Shown piece by piece: positions 53,075-61,301 of a stretch of DNA of 64,000 nt. Source of the stretch: Synechococcus sp. AG-670-F04 (GTDB lineage: Bacteria; Cyanobacteriota; Cyanobacteriia; PCC-6307; Cyanobiaceae); NCBI GenBank assembly GCA_003211515.1, contig QCSN01000002.1:52375-116374 (forward strand), in the 5' to 3' direction. Both the position numbers and the translations under genes were made by a program. The stretch's first letter is position 1, and every line of letters starts with the position of its first letter. Below the pieces are notes generated by a model that worked only from the letters and a program-made list of their open reading frames with translations, was not told the DNA's origin and ran no database searches.

Positions 53075-53818
53075 GGCGGTAAAAGCGTTTGTTGACCGTA
53101 GGATTATTCTGCGAAGGAGTCAAGATTTTTGATTCAAAAATCTCGAGTGAGATCTCCGTAACTTGAAATTAACGAATTCAATTAAAGAGTTATATGCTCC
53201 CTTGCTGTACTTGACCTCCATCGATGGTGCGATTGATTATCGATAAAGGATTTTTGTTTTGCTATGCGATTGCCTGCCTGGCGCGCCGGGGTCTCTGGAA
53301 TGAAGGCTGTGCAATCAATCGAAATATTGATCGCTCTTTAATTCAAAGTGATAGATGATATTCGATTCATGCATTCCACTCCAGTTGAAAATGTCCTGAT
53401 ACTTTCCTTTGATGGCTTTCATGATTTGGGTTTGTTCGTCCGTTTTTTTGCCTTGCCCCTCTTTGATTCCGCTAAACTTCTTAAGGGTGGCCTAACCAGC
53501 TTCGTTTCAGTTTGAGCATGATCTGGCCTGATGCCCCCCCATTAGCTCGCAGTGTGCGATTGTGTAGTTACGCCAAAGGGCTCCTAAAAGGGTTCACTGC
53601 GCGAGATCCATAAACTCTGAACCAATGACCCAGCGCCATCTTTCTCCCCTAAGGGAGAGTAGACCATGGCGGTTTCGATCCAGCCCGATTGATCTGACTG
53701 GTTACGACTCCGCCCAGCATCGACGCTTTCTCCGTTCTGAAGCCGAAACCGATTCCCAGGAGCTGGCTCCATCAACCCGTTAACTCCTTTTGGTCACTCG
53801 GCCGGGGAAGGCTGGCTC
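53075..53818. other. gap with weak open frames
   Basis: A 52-codon ATG frame (53625-53783, +) and a minus-strand frame (53584-53775) overlap each other and a coding-like 5' extension of the DUF1651-like gene (from about 53735, reading GAGSINPLTPFGHSAGEGWL). I call none of them. No repeat seen. Confidence 0.35.
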
Positions 53819-54028
53819 TTGAGTGATCAGCAGAAGCTGGTTTGCCAGTTTCGACATGAAGGAGCTTCCGCTCAAGAAGAGTGGGTCACTATTCGTACAT
53901 TTCATTGGAGAAAACCGGACTATCCGATACCACAATCACGACGTCGCATGTTGCGTCACCATGCGTTAGCTGAATGGGAAACGATGCTCAAGACAGGATG
54001 GAGACGTTGTTCCCCACCTGTGCGCTAA
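53819..54028 (+). CDS. DUF1651-like small protein, start uncertain
   Basis: 69 residues from TTG 53819. QFRHEGASAQEEWVTIRTFH, PIPQSRRRMLRHHALAEWET and the ending KTGWRRCSPP fit the marine-picocyanobacterial DUF1651 family (basic, Trp-rich, A-W-..-GW end). Homologues usually have a few residues more before GWLL; here that extension is in frame but has no ATG. Possibly a start lost or non-standard. Confidence 0.6.
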   Translation: MSDQQKLVCQFRHEGASAQEEWVTIRTFHWRKPDYPIPQSRRRMLRHHALAEWETMLKTGWRRCSPPVR

Positions 54029-54757
54029 TGAATGATCAAACAATCTTTTGGAATATTTTTTCTAAGCCTGTTGATTGATTTTGATGTTGATGGATCTTTT
54101 AGTCTTTTTTTCCGCTAGGTCAATTGTGCTGCTTAAGTTCTTGGTTGGGTTGACTTGTCACAAAGTGCTTTGATGTATTTAAGTTGGGTTTTGTCTGTAG
54201 GTCTTCGTCAGTGTTGATAATATCTGCTTTTTTGTAGAGCTTTACTTTTTAATCGATTCTCATGAAATATTCAGCCAATGCTACGGCTGTATTAATGGTA
54301 TGAATCCATATCTTGATAAATTTTTCTTGTCTCCTGAATAAGCTGAAGTCACCAGTAATGGTGGCTTTTTTATGCGTGCCGATATGAGTTTTCAGCAGAT
54401 CAACAACGAAGTGACTGATTCAATTGACGTGTTTTCAGTCAATGCAGATGGACTGATTCCATGGAAATCATATTGTTCATCACACTTTCTATTTTCTCTG
54501 GTTGCTTTGTGAGTGCTTTGTTTGAATTCACGTCTTTAATTAAGATCATATTTATATGATCTTTGGTTTTGATTGGATCTGTTTGATTGATCTCCGCTCA
54601 AGATTTTTTCACAAACCTAGGACGGCCTGTAATGTTTTTGGCAGGTGGCTTAATGGCGCTGTGATTTTATTTGTTGAAATGTGGGTCTTGGCTCAACAAA
54701 AAAAAGGGCCTGAGAATTTCAGGACCCAATGTATCGATGTTACCTTTGATCGGAAGA
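54029..54757. other. AT-rich gap with one terminator
   Basis: A plus-strand stem-loop GTCACC/GGTGGC with six T at 54348-54373 ends some rightward transcript. Two 13-codon ATG frames (MKYSANATAVLMV, MNPYLDKFFLSPE) precede it. A 46-codon ATG frame follows at 54373 (MRADMSFQQINNEV). None is secure. Confidence 0.4.
54348..54373 (+). terminator. stem-loop with T-tract
   Basis: GTCACC, loop AGTAAT, GGTGGC (one G-T pair), then TTTTTT. Good rho-independent form. The transcript it ends is unclear; the DUF1651-like gene stops about 320 bp upstream. Confidence 0.6.
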
Positions 54758-55183
54758 CTAGTCTTCAGTTGCAGATTCCTGACTCGCATCTCCACCATCC
54801 TCAACACCTTCTGCTCCTTCGCTATGAGCGGCTGCAGATCCAGTTGGTATGAGACGAATCGCTCTTTTTCCTAGCTTGATATCGAATTCATCACCAGGTT
54901 CAAGATTTAACATCGCAGTGTAAGCCTTTCCGATTAACAGGTTGCCGTTTCCCTGAACGGTTGCCTTAAAGGACAGCTTGCGTCCGGCTTTACCAATTCC
55001 TGCACCAGTCCCCCCAACAGACACACCCTTGGCTTCCAGAAGCGCCAGGTAGAAGTCTGTGAACTTGACTTGTTCAGAACCGTCTTTCTTGGTGACGACG
55101 TATCCACAACCCCGGGCCAGGTCAGTTTTGGCGCAATCTCCAAGCTCTTTGACTCGGTTCAGTAGGTCGGCTCCGGTGAGCAT
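54758..55183 (-). CDS. cyAbrB-family transcription factor
   Basis: 141 residues. Characteristic order: N-terminal helical domain LTGADLLNRVKELGDCAKTD, LARGCGYVV, then the swapped-hairpin AbrB part at the C-terminal side, AGRKLSFKATVQGNGNLLIG and LEPGDEFDIKLGKRAIRLI. Acidic disordered tail of about 25 residues. cyAbrB proteins link carbon and nitrogen state to gene expression. Two direct 14-bp repeats lie upstream of its start (55254-55267, 55305-55318). Confidence 0.92.
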   Translation of the reverse strand: MLTGADLLNRVKELGDCAKTDLARGCGYVVTKKDGSEQVKFTDFYLALLEAKGVSVGGTGAGIGKAGRKLSFKATVQGNGNLLIGKAYTAMLNLEPGDEFDIKLGKRAIRLIPTGSAAAHSEGAEGVEDGGDASQESATED

Positions 55184-55879
55184 GGGATAAGTGAAGTGAT
55201 GTGGGTCTATTTAAAACTGACACAAATAATGCCCTTCTGGCAAGCTTTTGACACTATATGTGGCGTATTCTCAATGAAAGCGCCGCTTTTTTGCGGGGAA
55301 ACCGCTACATGTGGCGTACGGGACAGACCAGCCTCCCAGCTGAAAATTAAATTGATGTCATATTTCCTTCTTGACACATTTTAATGCAATTCCCTTATCC
55401 ATATTGAAATCTTCTCCATGCCGAAGCCTACGTGTTGAACGTTTTTGGCTCCTCTATACACGTCTGTTATAAGTTTTTTGCCTTCTCGATATGAAATTGA
55501 TGTTTCAGGGTTGGCTTGATTTACAATCGATCAAGAAATGTTTGCCATCCCACTCTCAATAATTCTTGTGTGTTACGCCAAGATCAATTTTTTTAACGTT
55601 GTTTCTTTAATGCTTGCTTCAATATGTTTTAAACATGCATTTATGTTTCCATTGATTGGTTTTGATAAATTCGCATGCCAGTTTTTCTTCTCTTATTATT
55701 GTTTTTATCAAATCTTGATGCAAGTGGTAAGAGTTTCGGAGCTTCGATTTTAGTTGGCTAGTGAATGTTGCGAGACATCTCCCCTGAACTAGTGGATATG
55801 ACTTGGAATAAAAACCGACCAATAATTAAATTGATCAGCCAAATGATTTTCTTGTAATTAATAAATGATTTTAAGAAAT
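55184..55879. other. promoter side of cyAbrB and AT-rich gap
   Basis: Contains the direct repeats upstream of cyAbrB. A hydrophobic plus-strand frame (55538-55753, MFAIPLSIILVCYAKINFFN) is open but unsupported. Nothing else recognised. Confidence 0.4.
55254..55318 (-). promoter_or_regulatory. paired direct repeats upstream of cyAbrB
   Basis: On the minus strand TACGCCACATATAG (55267-55254) and TACGCCACATGTAG (55318-55305), 13 of 14 identical, 51 bp apart. They lie about 70 and 120 bp upstream of the cyAbrB start codon. Likely binding sites of a regulator; autoregulation is a guess. Confidence 0.5.
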
Positions 55880-56305
55880 TTATGATGCAAGATCAAGATT
55901 TGGGACGCCCTTTGCCGCTGCGAATGTCACCCACATGATTGCATCGCTGTCACCTGAGTTTCCCATAGTATGGGCTGGTGTCTTCGGGCCAAGTATGAAG
56001 GACTCATCTTGTTTGAATGTTTCGCTTGATCCATCTTTTTTAGCCAGAGTTAGCTGGCCTTTTTCGATGTAGCCCAGCAGTGGAGTCGCGTGAGTGTGCA
56101 TGGGGAAAGTAGCCCCTTCTTCAAATGCAACCCGAACCAGTCGCATCTCCGCTTTGCCAGAGGGATACTTGAATGCATCACCATCAATTGTAGTTGATGA
56201 TGTGAACATTTCAGTGACGTTCACAGGCTCTGCCATGGCAATATTTGGCGTTAACACAAAAATTGCTAAGGCGATGACAGAAGCGAGGAATTGACGCATT
56301 GACAT
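55880..56305 (-). CDS. exported cupin-domain protein
   Basis: 141 residues. Signal peptide MSMRQFLASVIALAIFVLTP, cleavage after AMA. One cupin barrel: FPMHTHATPLLGYIEKGQLT (HxH...E metal ligands) and ILGPKTPAHTMGNSGDSDAI (second His). Metal-binding periplasmic cupin; role could be enzyme or binding protein. TGs and neighbours give no pathway. Confidence 0.82.
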   Translation of the reverse strand: MSMRQFLASVIALAIFVLTPNIAMAEPVNVTEMFTSSTTIDGDAFKYPSGKAEMRLVRVAFEEGATFPMHTHATPLLGYIEKGQLTLAKKDGSSETFKQDESFILGPKTPAHTMGNSGDSDAIMWVTFAAAKGVPNLDLAS

Positions 56306-56840
56306 GATTCAATATTCCCTAATTATCGAGAGACGAAAAGCGTCATGCCGTATCTACTGTTACATTATTCCAGTGCTGTTCGGCGGTCGCTCCGTCCATT
56401 TCTATTGGGCTTCGTGTGTCGGATAAGGGATGAGGCTGTACAACATCATTGACGTGCAGTGGTGTGTTCGTCAGGACCGTCAGAGAGAGGACGTCGGGTT
56501 GGGATCATCTTGGCGATGTTGTAAGGACTATTTTAAAAAAGATGCATTCGTTGTTGGTTTTTTATCTGACATTGCTGCATCATTTGTCGTTCGTTGTTGC
56601 ACTTGTTGAGTCAAGCTCCCATTTGTCTCAATTCCGATGTTTTGGCATGACCTCGGTCTTGGATCGGATCAAGCAAGGGTTGGATTGCAGCCTTGTATTC
56701 TCCTCTCGTTCTTTCAAGCGCGTGGTTGAGGGAATGTCCATATGCTGGGGCACATTTTGAGACTCCTTGCGCTTTAGACCTCTCAAGATGATTTCTATGG
56801 TTCTGCTTTGCCAGTCACTTAAGGGCGGAAGTTCCGCGAT
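56306..56840. other. gap before the first duplicated element
   Basis: Open frames at 56449-56760 (+) and 56628-56882 (-) overlap each other; the latter runs into the duplicated RNA element. None looks coding. No repeat seen. Confidence 0.35.
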
Positions 56841-57106
56841 TGACCAAAAGCTACGCCTATTGCGAACGTTTATCACTTTCAATAAGCCGTTGCGTAGTCA
56901 TAATGTCTTTGTCGTCCTTGGACGGGATCGACGGGTCTAATGCACATCTGTTCCAGGTTTGTAGGTCTGGGGCAGATGGACCCTCCTACGTAGCTTTTGA
57001 TCAGGTTTTGGCGTAATGGTTCGCAATTCTTCCCAAAAAGGTTTATAAAGAGTTCATCCCGTCCAAGGACTGCTTAATGCCCCGGTTTATGCCGGGGCAT
57101 TTTGCT
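56841..57106 (+). ncRNA. duplicated structured RNA element, copy A
   Basis: 266-bp element, about 93% identical by eye to copy B at 57987-58252 with no net insertion or deletion. Likely promoter TTTCAA-N16-CATAAT (56878-56905), transcript from about 56912. Long-range stem GTCCTTGGACGGGAT (56914-56928) with ATCCCGTCCAAGGAC (57056-57070), fifteen perfect pairs. Inside it an imperfect hairpin GGGTC/GACCC, CATCTG/CAGATG, CCAG/CTGG (56933-56983). Terminator ATGCCCCGG/CCGGGGCAT plus TTTT at 57077-57103. The enclosed stem plus terminal hairpin gives a 190-nt RNA of 6S-like outline, but it is not identified as 6S. Confidence 0.65.
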
Positions 57107-57986
57107 CTCCATCACAGCTGTGTTGTCGATCCATTTGGGCCCAAGCATCAGCCATGTGTTTGACTCTTACTTGAAAGTCATTTTGGCTTAGAAACATGAG
57201 GGTACCTTCTTTTTGAAATCTGAGAACAAATAATCTTTTAAAATTCATGGCTAATGTCCTGTCATTAATGGAGAGAGGACTTGGCTTTGATTTGCTGTTT
57301 CAATCCTCTTTGTATTGATTTGACTAATTGTCTGTGACCTCAGGACGTGTTCTATTCGAAACTATCTAGCCAGGTGTCGCCTGATGATTCGTCCCCTTAA
57401 TAGCTTCGCTAACGTGTTTCATGCTCTTGCCACGAATTAAAACTGTCATTGGAACTTTTTTGCTTTGCTCTGTAATGTGTTGGTCTATGTGCTTCTGCAA
57501 TTGGCATGAAATGATTTAAGATTTTCATGAATACATGGTCTTGGTCGGCCTGTCGTTTTGTTTTTTGAGAAAATGATCTAGTTGGATGGATTCATTCTTA
57601 TAGGTTGATTTCCAATTCGCTTTTTCTGTATCACATCTACTTCTGACCCCCTCTTGATCTTTTTTGACCGCTTTGCAATCTCTACAAGTTGTTGTTGGTT
57701 CCTTTTTAAGACCCTTTCAATCTTTTTTTATCACTGGCCCCGACAAAGCACCGGCGATTCTTCGTTCTGGAATCACTTCTCTTTGCAGATTTATTCGGCC
57801 CAGTACCACACCAGTTGTCTCAAAACTCGATATCTCACAGTCAATGCTTGGTCCCTTGCAACGTCCTATGACGCTGATGTGAGGCTTTCTTCTGCTTGAT
57901 GGCAGGCCAGCCACGACCTTTTGTTCGTTGCCTTACTTCCCTGCTGGCAACGGGTGCGTCGCAGTTGCAGCAGGATTTCGGACAAA
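57107..57986. other. spacer between the duplicated RNA copies
   Basis: 880 bp, AT-rich, with no recognisable gene; frames at 57654-57899 overlap on both strands and look accidental. Sequence flanking the two copies is not similar, so only the 266-bp element was duplicated. Confidence 0.45.
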
Positions 57987-58252
57987 TGACCAAAAGCTAC
58001 GCCTATTGCGAACGTTTATCACTTTCAATAAGCGATTGCGGAGTCATGATCGTGTTGTCGTCCTTGGACGGGATCGACGGGTCTAATGCACATCTGCTCC
58101 AGGTTTGTAGGTCTGGGGCAGATGGACCCTTCGATGTAGCTTTTGATCAGGCTTTGTCGTAATGGTTCGCAATTCTTCCGTAAAAGGTTTAGAAAGAGTT
58201 CATCCCGTCCAAGGACTGCTTAATGCCCCGGTTCATCCCGGGGCATTTTGCT
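57987..58252 (+). ncRNA. duplicated structured RNA element, copy B
   Basis: Second copy, offset exactly 1146 bp from copy A. The 15-bp long-range stem, the internal hairpin arms and the terminator stem are unchanged; about 19 differences fall mostly in the -10 region (CATGAT here), unpaired stretches and the terminator loop (TTCATC versus TTTATG). The ATTGCGAAC (58005-58013) and GTTCGCAAT (58165-58173) complements are also kept. The same transcript layout is expected, perhaps with weaker promoter. Confidence 0.65.
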
Positions 58253-58427
58253 GTTCGCTTCTGTTCGGTTCTTCTGCCATGTGCTCCACTCCACAGATGT
58301 CCAGTTCCCTTCTTTCTGCTGCATGCAAGCATGTTTGGGGTGTGCAGAGCCTTAAATCAGAATGATGAACATCAGTCACCATGCAGTAACGACGATGTAC
58401 TTCCTTTTCCAGTACGGAAATCTTGAA

Positions 58428-58559
58428 ATGAGCAACTTGAGCGCTTTTGCCATCTTGCTAACTGGTGTTGTGTCTGTTGTATTTTTTGTCATTGCTTCAT
58501 TAAATACCGATACACAAGGTTTAATTGACTCTTCGGTTGAAAAATTTAAAGACGACTGA
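58428..58559 (+). CDS. 43-residue single-helix membrane protein
   Basis: ATG 58428. One span SAFAILLTGVVSVVFFVIAS after a short start MSNL, then a polar acidic tail NTDTQGLIDSSVEKFKDD. The last codons and stop form half of a 9-bp stem-loop shared with the convergent metallothionein remnant. No family recognised. Confidence 0.6.
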   Translation: MSNLSAFAILLTGVVSVVFFVIASLNTDTQGLIDSSVEKFKDD

Positions 58560-58586
58560 ACTGTATTTTTACAGTTCAGAAGTTTT
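58557..58586. terminator. bidirectional stem-loop containing two stop codons
   Basis: TGAACTGTA (58557-58565), loop TTTT, TACAGTTCA (58570-58578). The first TGA is the stop of the 43-residue protein; the complement of the last TCA is the stop of the metallothionein remnant on the other strand. GAAGTTTTT follows on the plus strand. Confidence 0.6.
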
Positions 58587-58785
58587 TGATCTTTAATTCT
58601 CTGCTGTATTTACAGCTGCTACAGCACTCTTCAAGTCCTGCGTGGCCATCCGCGCAAGGCTGAGAACAGTACAAATGTTCATCTTTGTCGATGGCTATTT
58701 GGATGGCAACGTTGCATTCGCATGACTTACATGCGCGGGATTAATCAAGTGTTTGTATGGATCAATTTTACAGTTCCGTTGTCAT
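58576..58785 (-). pseudogene. bacterial metallothionein (SmtA/BmtA-like) remnant
   Basis: Reading from 58731 leftward: CKSCECNVAIQIAIDKDEHL, then YCSQPCADGHAGLEECCSSC and a short tail KYSRELKIKNF. The CxxCxC start, YCSxxCAxGH core and Cys-rich end are the SmtA pattern; eight Cys and one or two His remain. No start codon precedes the core in frame. An in-frame ATG at 58785 begins MTTEL, as in SmtA-type proteins, but three stop codons lie between it and the core. Best read as a pseudogene disrupted near its 5' end. Confidence 0.7.
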
Positions 58786-59061
58786 AGATCAGTTCTGACC
58801 GACCTGCTTTACTGCATTAGCTTTATGGGGGATTTCTAGAACTGGCAGATATGTGAGTAGGGGATGAACTTTCATCTTAAAGAGTTTAGAACAAAAACTA
58901 GAATGATACAAACTTGATTTTTACATGATACTTTTTCTGACATGCGCTCTTAGTGTTTAATTCTGTTATGGTTTAACCAATATACATTTTAAGGTATCCC
59001 TCTGTGGATTAAGGGGATGAAGAATTCTCATCTAGATCAAGGCCCTGTTCAATTTGTCGAC
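58786..59061. other. gene-free gap
   Basis: About 275 bp, AT-rich; no ORF or hairpin noticed. Confidence 0.35.
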
Positions 59062-59274
59062 CTAAAAGTCCAGCCCTCGCTCATTGACGAGCTTCATATG
59101 GTGTGTGGGAAATTCTTTTCCCAGACTTTCAAGCGTTTTGTTTGTTGAACCAAGCTGCTTCTGTACCTCATCATAAACAGATACATAACATGATTCGCAC
59201 CTGATTTCAAGGATCAGATCTTCGAAGCTTGTTTCACCTTTGTCGTAGCTGGCAACGAGTTCCTTGAAGCTCAT
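59062..59274 (-). CDS. small acidic protein with one cysteine pair
   Basis: 70 residues from ATG 59274, preceded by a good ribosome site AAAGGAG five bases away. Product: MSFKELVASYDKGETSFEDL, EIRCESCYVSVYDEVQKQ, THHMKLVNERGLDF. The CESC pair could bind metal. Soluble. No family recognised. Confidence 0.7.
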   Translation of the reverse strand: MSFKELVASYDKGETSFEDLILEIRCESCYVSVYDEVQKQLGSTNKTLESLGKEFPTHHMKLVNERGLDF

Positions 59275-59364
59275 AGATTCTCCTTTCAGTAGTTCTAAAA
59301 TCAATATTTAATTATTCTACCCTGCTGGGTCTCTTGTTGAATCCTATATCTTCATAAGACAAAC

Positions 59365-59472
59365 ATGTTTCTAGAGACTGACGATGTTCAATTGCTTCTT
59401 TTTTTGAATGATCTTAAGCTCAGTTGTGGAGAACTGTTAGATGGTTTGGTGTGTTTCGATCCAATTGATTGA
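59365..59472 (+). CDS. possible 35-residue acidic small protein
   Basis: ATG 59365 to TGA 59470. MFLETDDVQLLLFLNDLKLS and LLDGLVCFDPID read as amphipathic helical. No ribosome site, so only weak support. Confidence 0.3.
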   Translation: MFLETDDVQLLLFLNDLKLSCGELLDGLVCFDPID

Positions 59473-59543
59473 TTAAATTTTGTTGGTTGATTGATATCAT
59501 GTTCAGCTATCGCTTCAGCCAAATAGCAATGCACAGTTCTTTT

Positions 59544-59714
59544 TTAGTTTTTATTGCGCTTAGGTAGTAGTGACATCAAAGCTCCTTTCATGTCATTATT
59601 TCGAGCTATAAATACAAAACTTCCTAAAAATAAAATCGTTGCAAAACCAAGAATAGAGGCTGTAATGGGATCCAATTCGAGATTGCCAAGTGTGATACCA
59701 AGGATGATGTTCAT
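59544..59714 (-). CDS. 56-residue single-helix membrane protein
   Basis: ATG 59714, TAA 59544. Start MNIILGITLGNLELDP, one helix ASILGFATILFLGSFVFIAR and a polar tail NNDMKGALMSLLPKRNKN. Resembles membrane stabilising subunits in layout. Not matched to a named family. Codon usage is ordinary for the AT-rich region. Confidence 0.55.
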   Translation of the reverse strand: MNIILGITLGNLELDPITASILGFATILFLGSFVFIARNNDMKGALMSLLPKRNKN

Positions 59715-59950
59715 GATCGAGATGCTGACTTCCAGGCCAAACTATTATGGCGGTTTGATGGTCTAATTCCCAGCCTGTCAGATCATTCTATTCTTTTAAG
59801 TGTATTGCTTGAGAGTTTTTCATTATTTGACGGTTTTTGCGATAAAGAGCAATTGAATGGTAGTACTTTGCTGGTTACTGTTTTTGGTCATTTAAATTTT
59901 GTTGTGCCTTGATTGTATTGATTTGATGGATGCTCTTTGCCGTTATTTTT

Positions 59951-59982
59951 CAATAAGTCAATAAGTCAATAAGTCAATAAGT
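59951..59982. repeat. octanucleotide tandem repeat (CAATAAGT)x4
   Basis: Four perfect copies of CAATAAGT followed by CAATGATT. Its end abuts the stop codon of the small minus-strand ORF at 59982. One of several short tandem arrays in this window placed at gene ends. Confidence 0.85.
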
Positions 59983-60188
59983 CAATGATTAACTTTTGAG
60001 TGCCATGTGCTGCCCACTTCTTCGTGTGTGATTTTTAATATTGTGGATTTTTCTTTAAGGGTCTTCTTGTGCGACATTTCGTTGACAATGCTTGGTTGTT
60101 TTCTGGGGCCATTTAATGTCCGTAGATCTATTGATTCTTTTTCATTTTGTTGAGCCATGCTCTTCGCTTGTAAGTCTTGGTTGGACAA
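59982..60188 (-). CDS. possible small polar protein
   Basis: 68 residues, or 58 from the internal ATG at 60158. Polar and Lys/Glu-rich: MAQQNEKESIDLRTLNGPRK, HKKTLKEKSTILKITHEEVG. No membrane segment. Weak support from composition; no family. Confidence 0.4.
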   Translation of the reverse strand: MSNQDLQAKSMAQQNEKESIDLRTLNGPRKQPSIVNEMSHKKTLKEKSTILKITHEEVGSTWHSKVNH

Positions 60189-60317
60189 TAAAAGTTTAGA
60201 GTTGTGATAAACTCAAATATTTGCTCTCATGATTAGGGGGCGATATGCAATTGCCCGGCACATGTTATTTATGTTATTTGCTGTTGTTAATTCACATGGG
60301 ATAGTAATTGAGACTGA

Positions 60318-60512
60318 TTAATTGAAGCCAAACAATCCATTGGCTAATTGATTGAGAATACTGCGACCTGTAAGTGCTTCAGTTGCAATGCCGATCGCAA
60401 TGCCCAACATTGCCGTTCGTCCGTTTAGGCGCTCAGCATGAACAAGGTTTTCTGCTTCTACCAGTTTTATGGCCATCTCATATCGCCTTTCTCTTTCGTC
60501 TGTTCGTGCCAT
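60318..60512 (-). CDS. high-light-inducible protein (Hli/Scp)
   Basis: 64 residues with the one-helix chlorophyll-binding motif: AERLNGRTAMLGIAIGIATE (ExxNGRxAMxG). N-terminal part is charged (MARTDERERRYEMAIKLVEA), C-terminus RSILNQLANGLFGFN. Hlips bind chlorophyll and carotenoid and protect photosystem II under excess light. Full length and intact. Confidence 0.9.
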   Translation of the reverse strand: MARTDERERRYEMAIKLVEAENLVHAERLNGRTAMLGIAIGIATEALTGRSILNQLANGLFGFN

Positions 60513-60818
60513 GGCATGGCTTTGGATTTACTCTGAACACTTTAATCAATGATGTGAGGGAACTGTGACTTTTAACGTTGAGAATATAGGCTCTACCTTA
60601 TTGAGTGAATTTGGTTCAATTATTCTAAATTATAATAAAGCAATTGTGATCTATTGCAGAAAGTTTTGTGTTGGCTGCTGCAACTTATGACGTAAAAAAT
60701 GAGTGCTTAATCGCTTATATGTATCGCAAGGCTGAACTTTTGCTTTCAATGCTTCCTTTCCGGGTCGTGTATCAATCCTTTGGATCAAATGGATCCAAGA
60801 TTTTTTGCATCCGTTTGA
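60513..60818. other. gene-free gap
   Basis: About 305 bp between the Hli gene start and the 3' end of the DUF2834 gene. AT-rich, likely the Hli promoter region; no ORF seen. Confidence 0.4.
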
Positions 60819-61301
60819 TTAGTTCTCATTCGTTATCAGGCGTTCCCTGTTGAACATGAATAGCCCAAAACTAAATGCGAAAGAAAGCATAAATGTGGCT
60901 GGAATGTATAAATACCAGCGTTTCATTCCCAATCGTATTCCCTCGGCTGCGTAGAAAAAAAAGCTTGCTATGAGTACGAGTGTGAGATCTGCTGCAATAA
61001 ATCCTGCCGACGCATTTGCCCAAACTCCAGCTGAAAATAGATTGATGATTTCGATTGGATCAGTGAGTCCAAGTTGTTCCGTTTCTCCAATGAATTGATA
61101 GATGAAGTACCAAGGCCATCCAACACCTGCCGCGGAGAGAAGTGCGTAAAGAGCTAGGCGTATGTTTTTCATTAGACCAAATTGATTCAATTGATTTTCC
61201 CATGTATTTCCAAAGGTTAGGTATTTTTTGATACTTTTTGGCTTTATATGGCCGCTGTTCATGGTTGCATCGATCTCTGCTTTGTTATTTTTGGTGGCCA
61301 A
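60819..61301 (-). CDS. DUF2834 membrane protein
   Basis: 160 residues. Four membrane spans: IRLALYALLSAAGVGWPWYF, LFSAGVWANASAGFIAADLT, LIASFFFYAAEGIRLGMKRW, IPATFMLSFAFSFGLFMFNR. The NASAGFIAADL and EGIRLGMKRWYLY segments match the DUF2834 family. The first about 40 residues are polar and extra. Function unknown. Confidence 0.82.
   Translation of the reverse strand: MATKNNKAEIDATMNSGHIKPKSIKKYLTFGNTWENQLNQFGLMKNIRLALYALLSAAGVGWPWYFIYQFIGETEQLGLTDPIEIINLFSAGVWANASAGFIAADLTLVLIASFFFYAAEGIRLGMKRWYLYIPATFMLSFAFSFGLFMFNRERLITNEN

Noticed and set aside
56449..56882. ORFs across the first duplicated element
   Set aside because: The frames are not preserved in the second copy of the element, so the sequence is under RNA-like rather than coding constraint.
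56912..57103. Identification of the duplicated element as 6S RNA or tmRNA
   Set aside because: The outline fits 6S loosely, but no sequence match is remembered and 6S is normally single copy; there is no tRNA-like acceptor end or tag reading frame for tmRNA.
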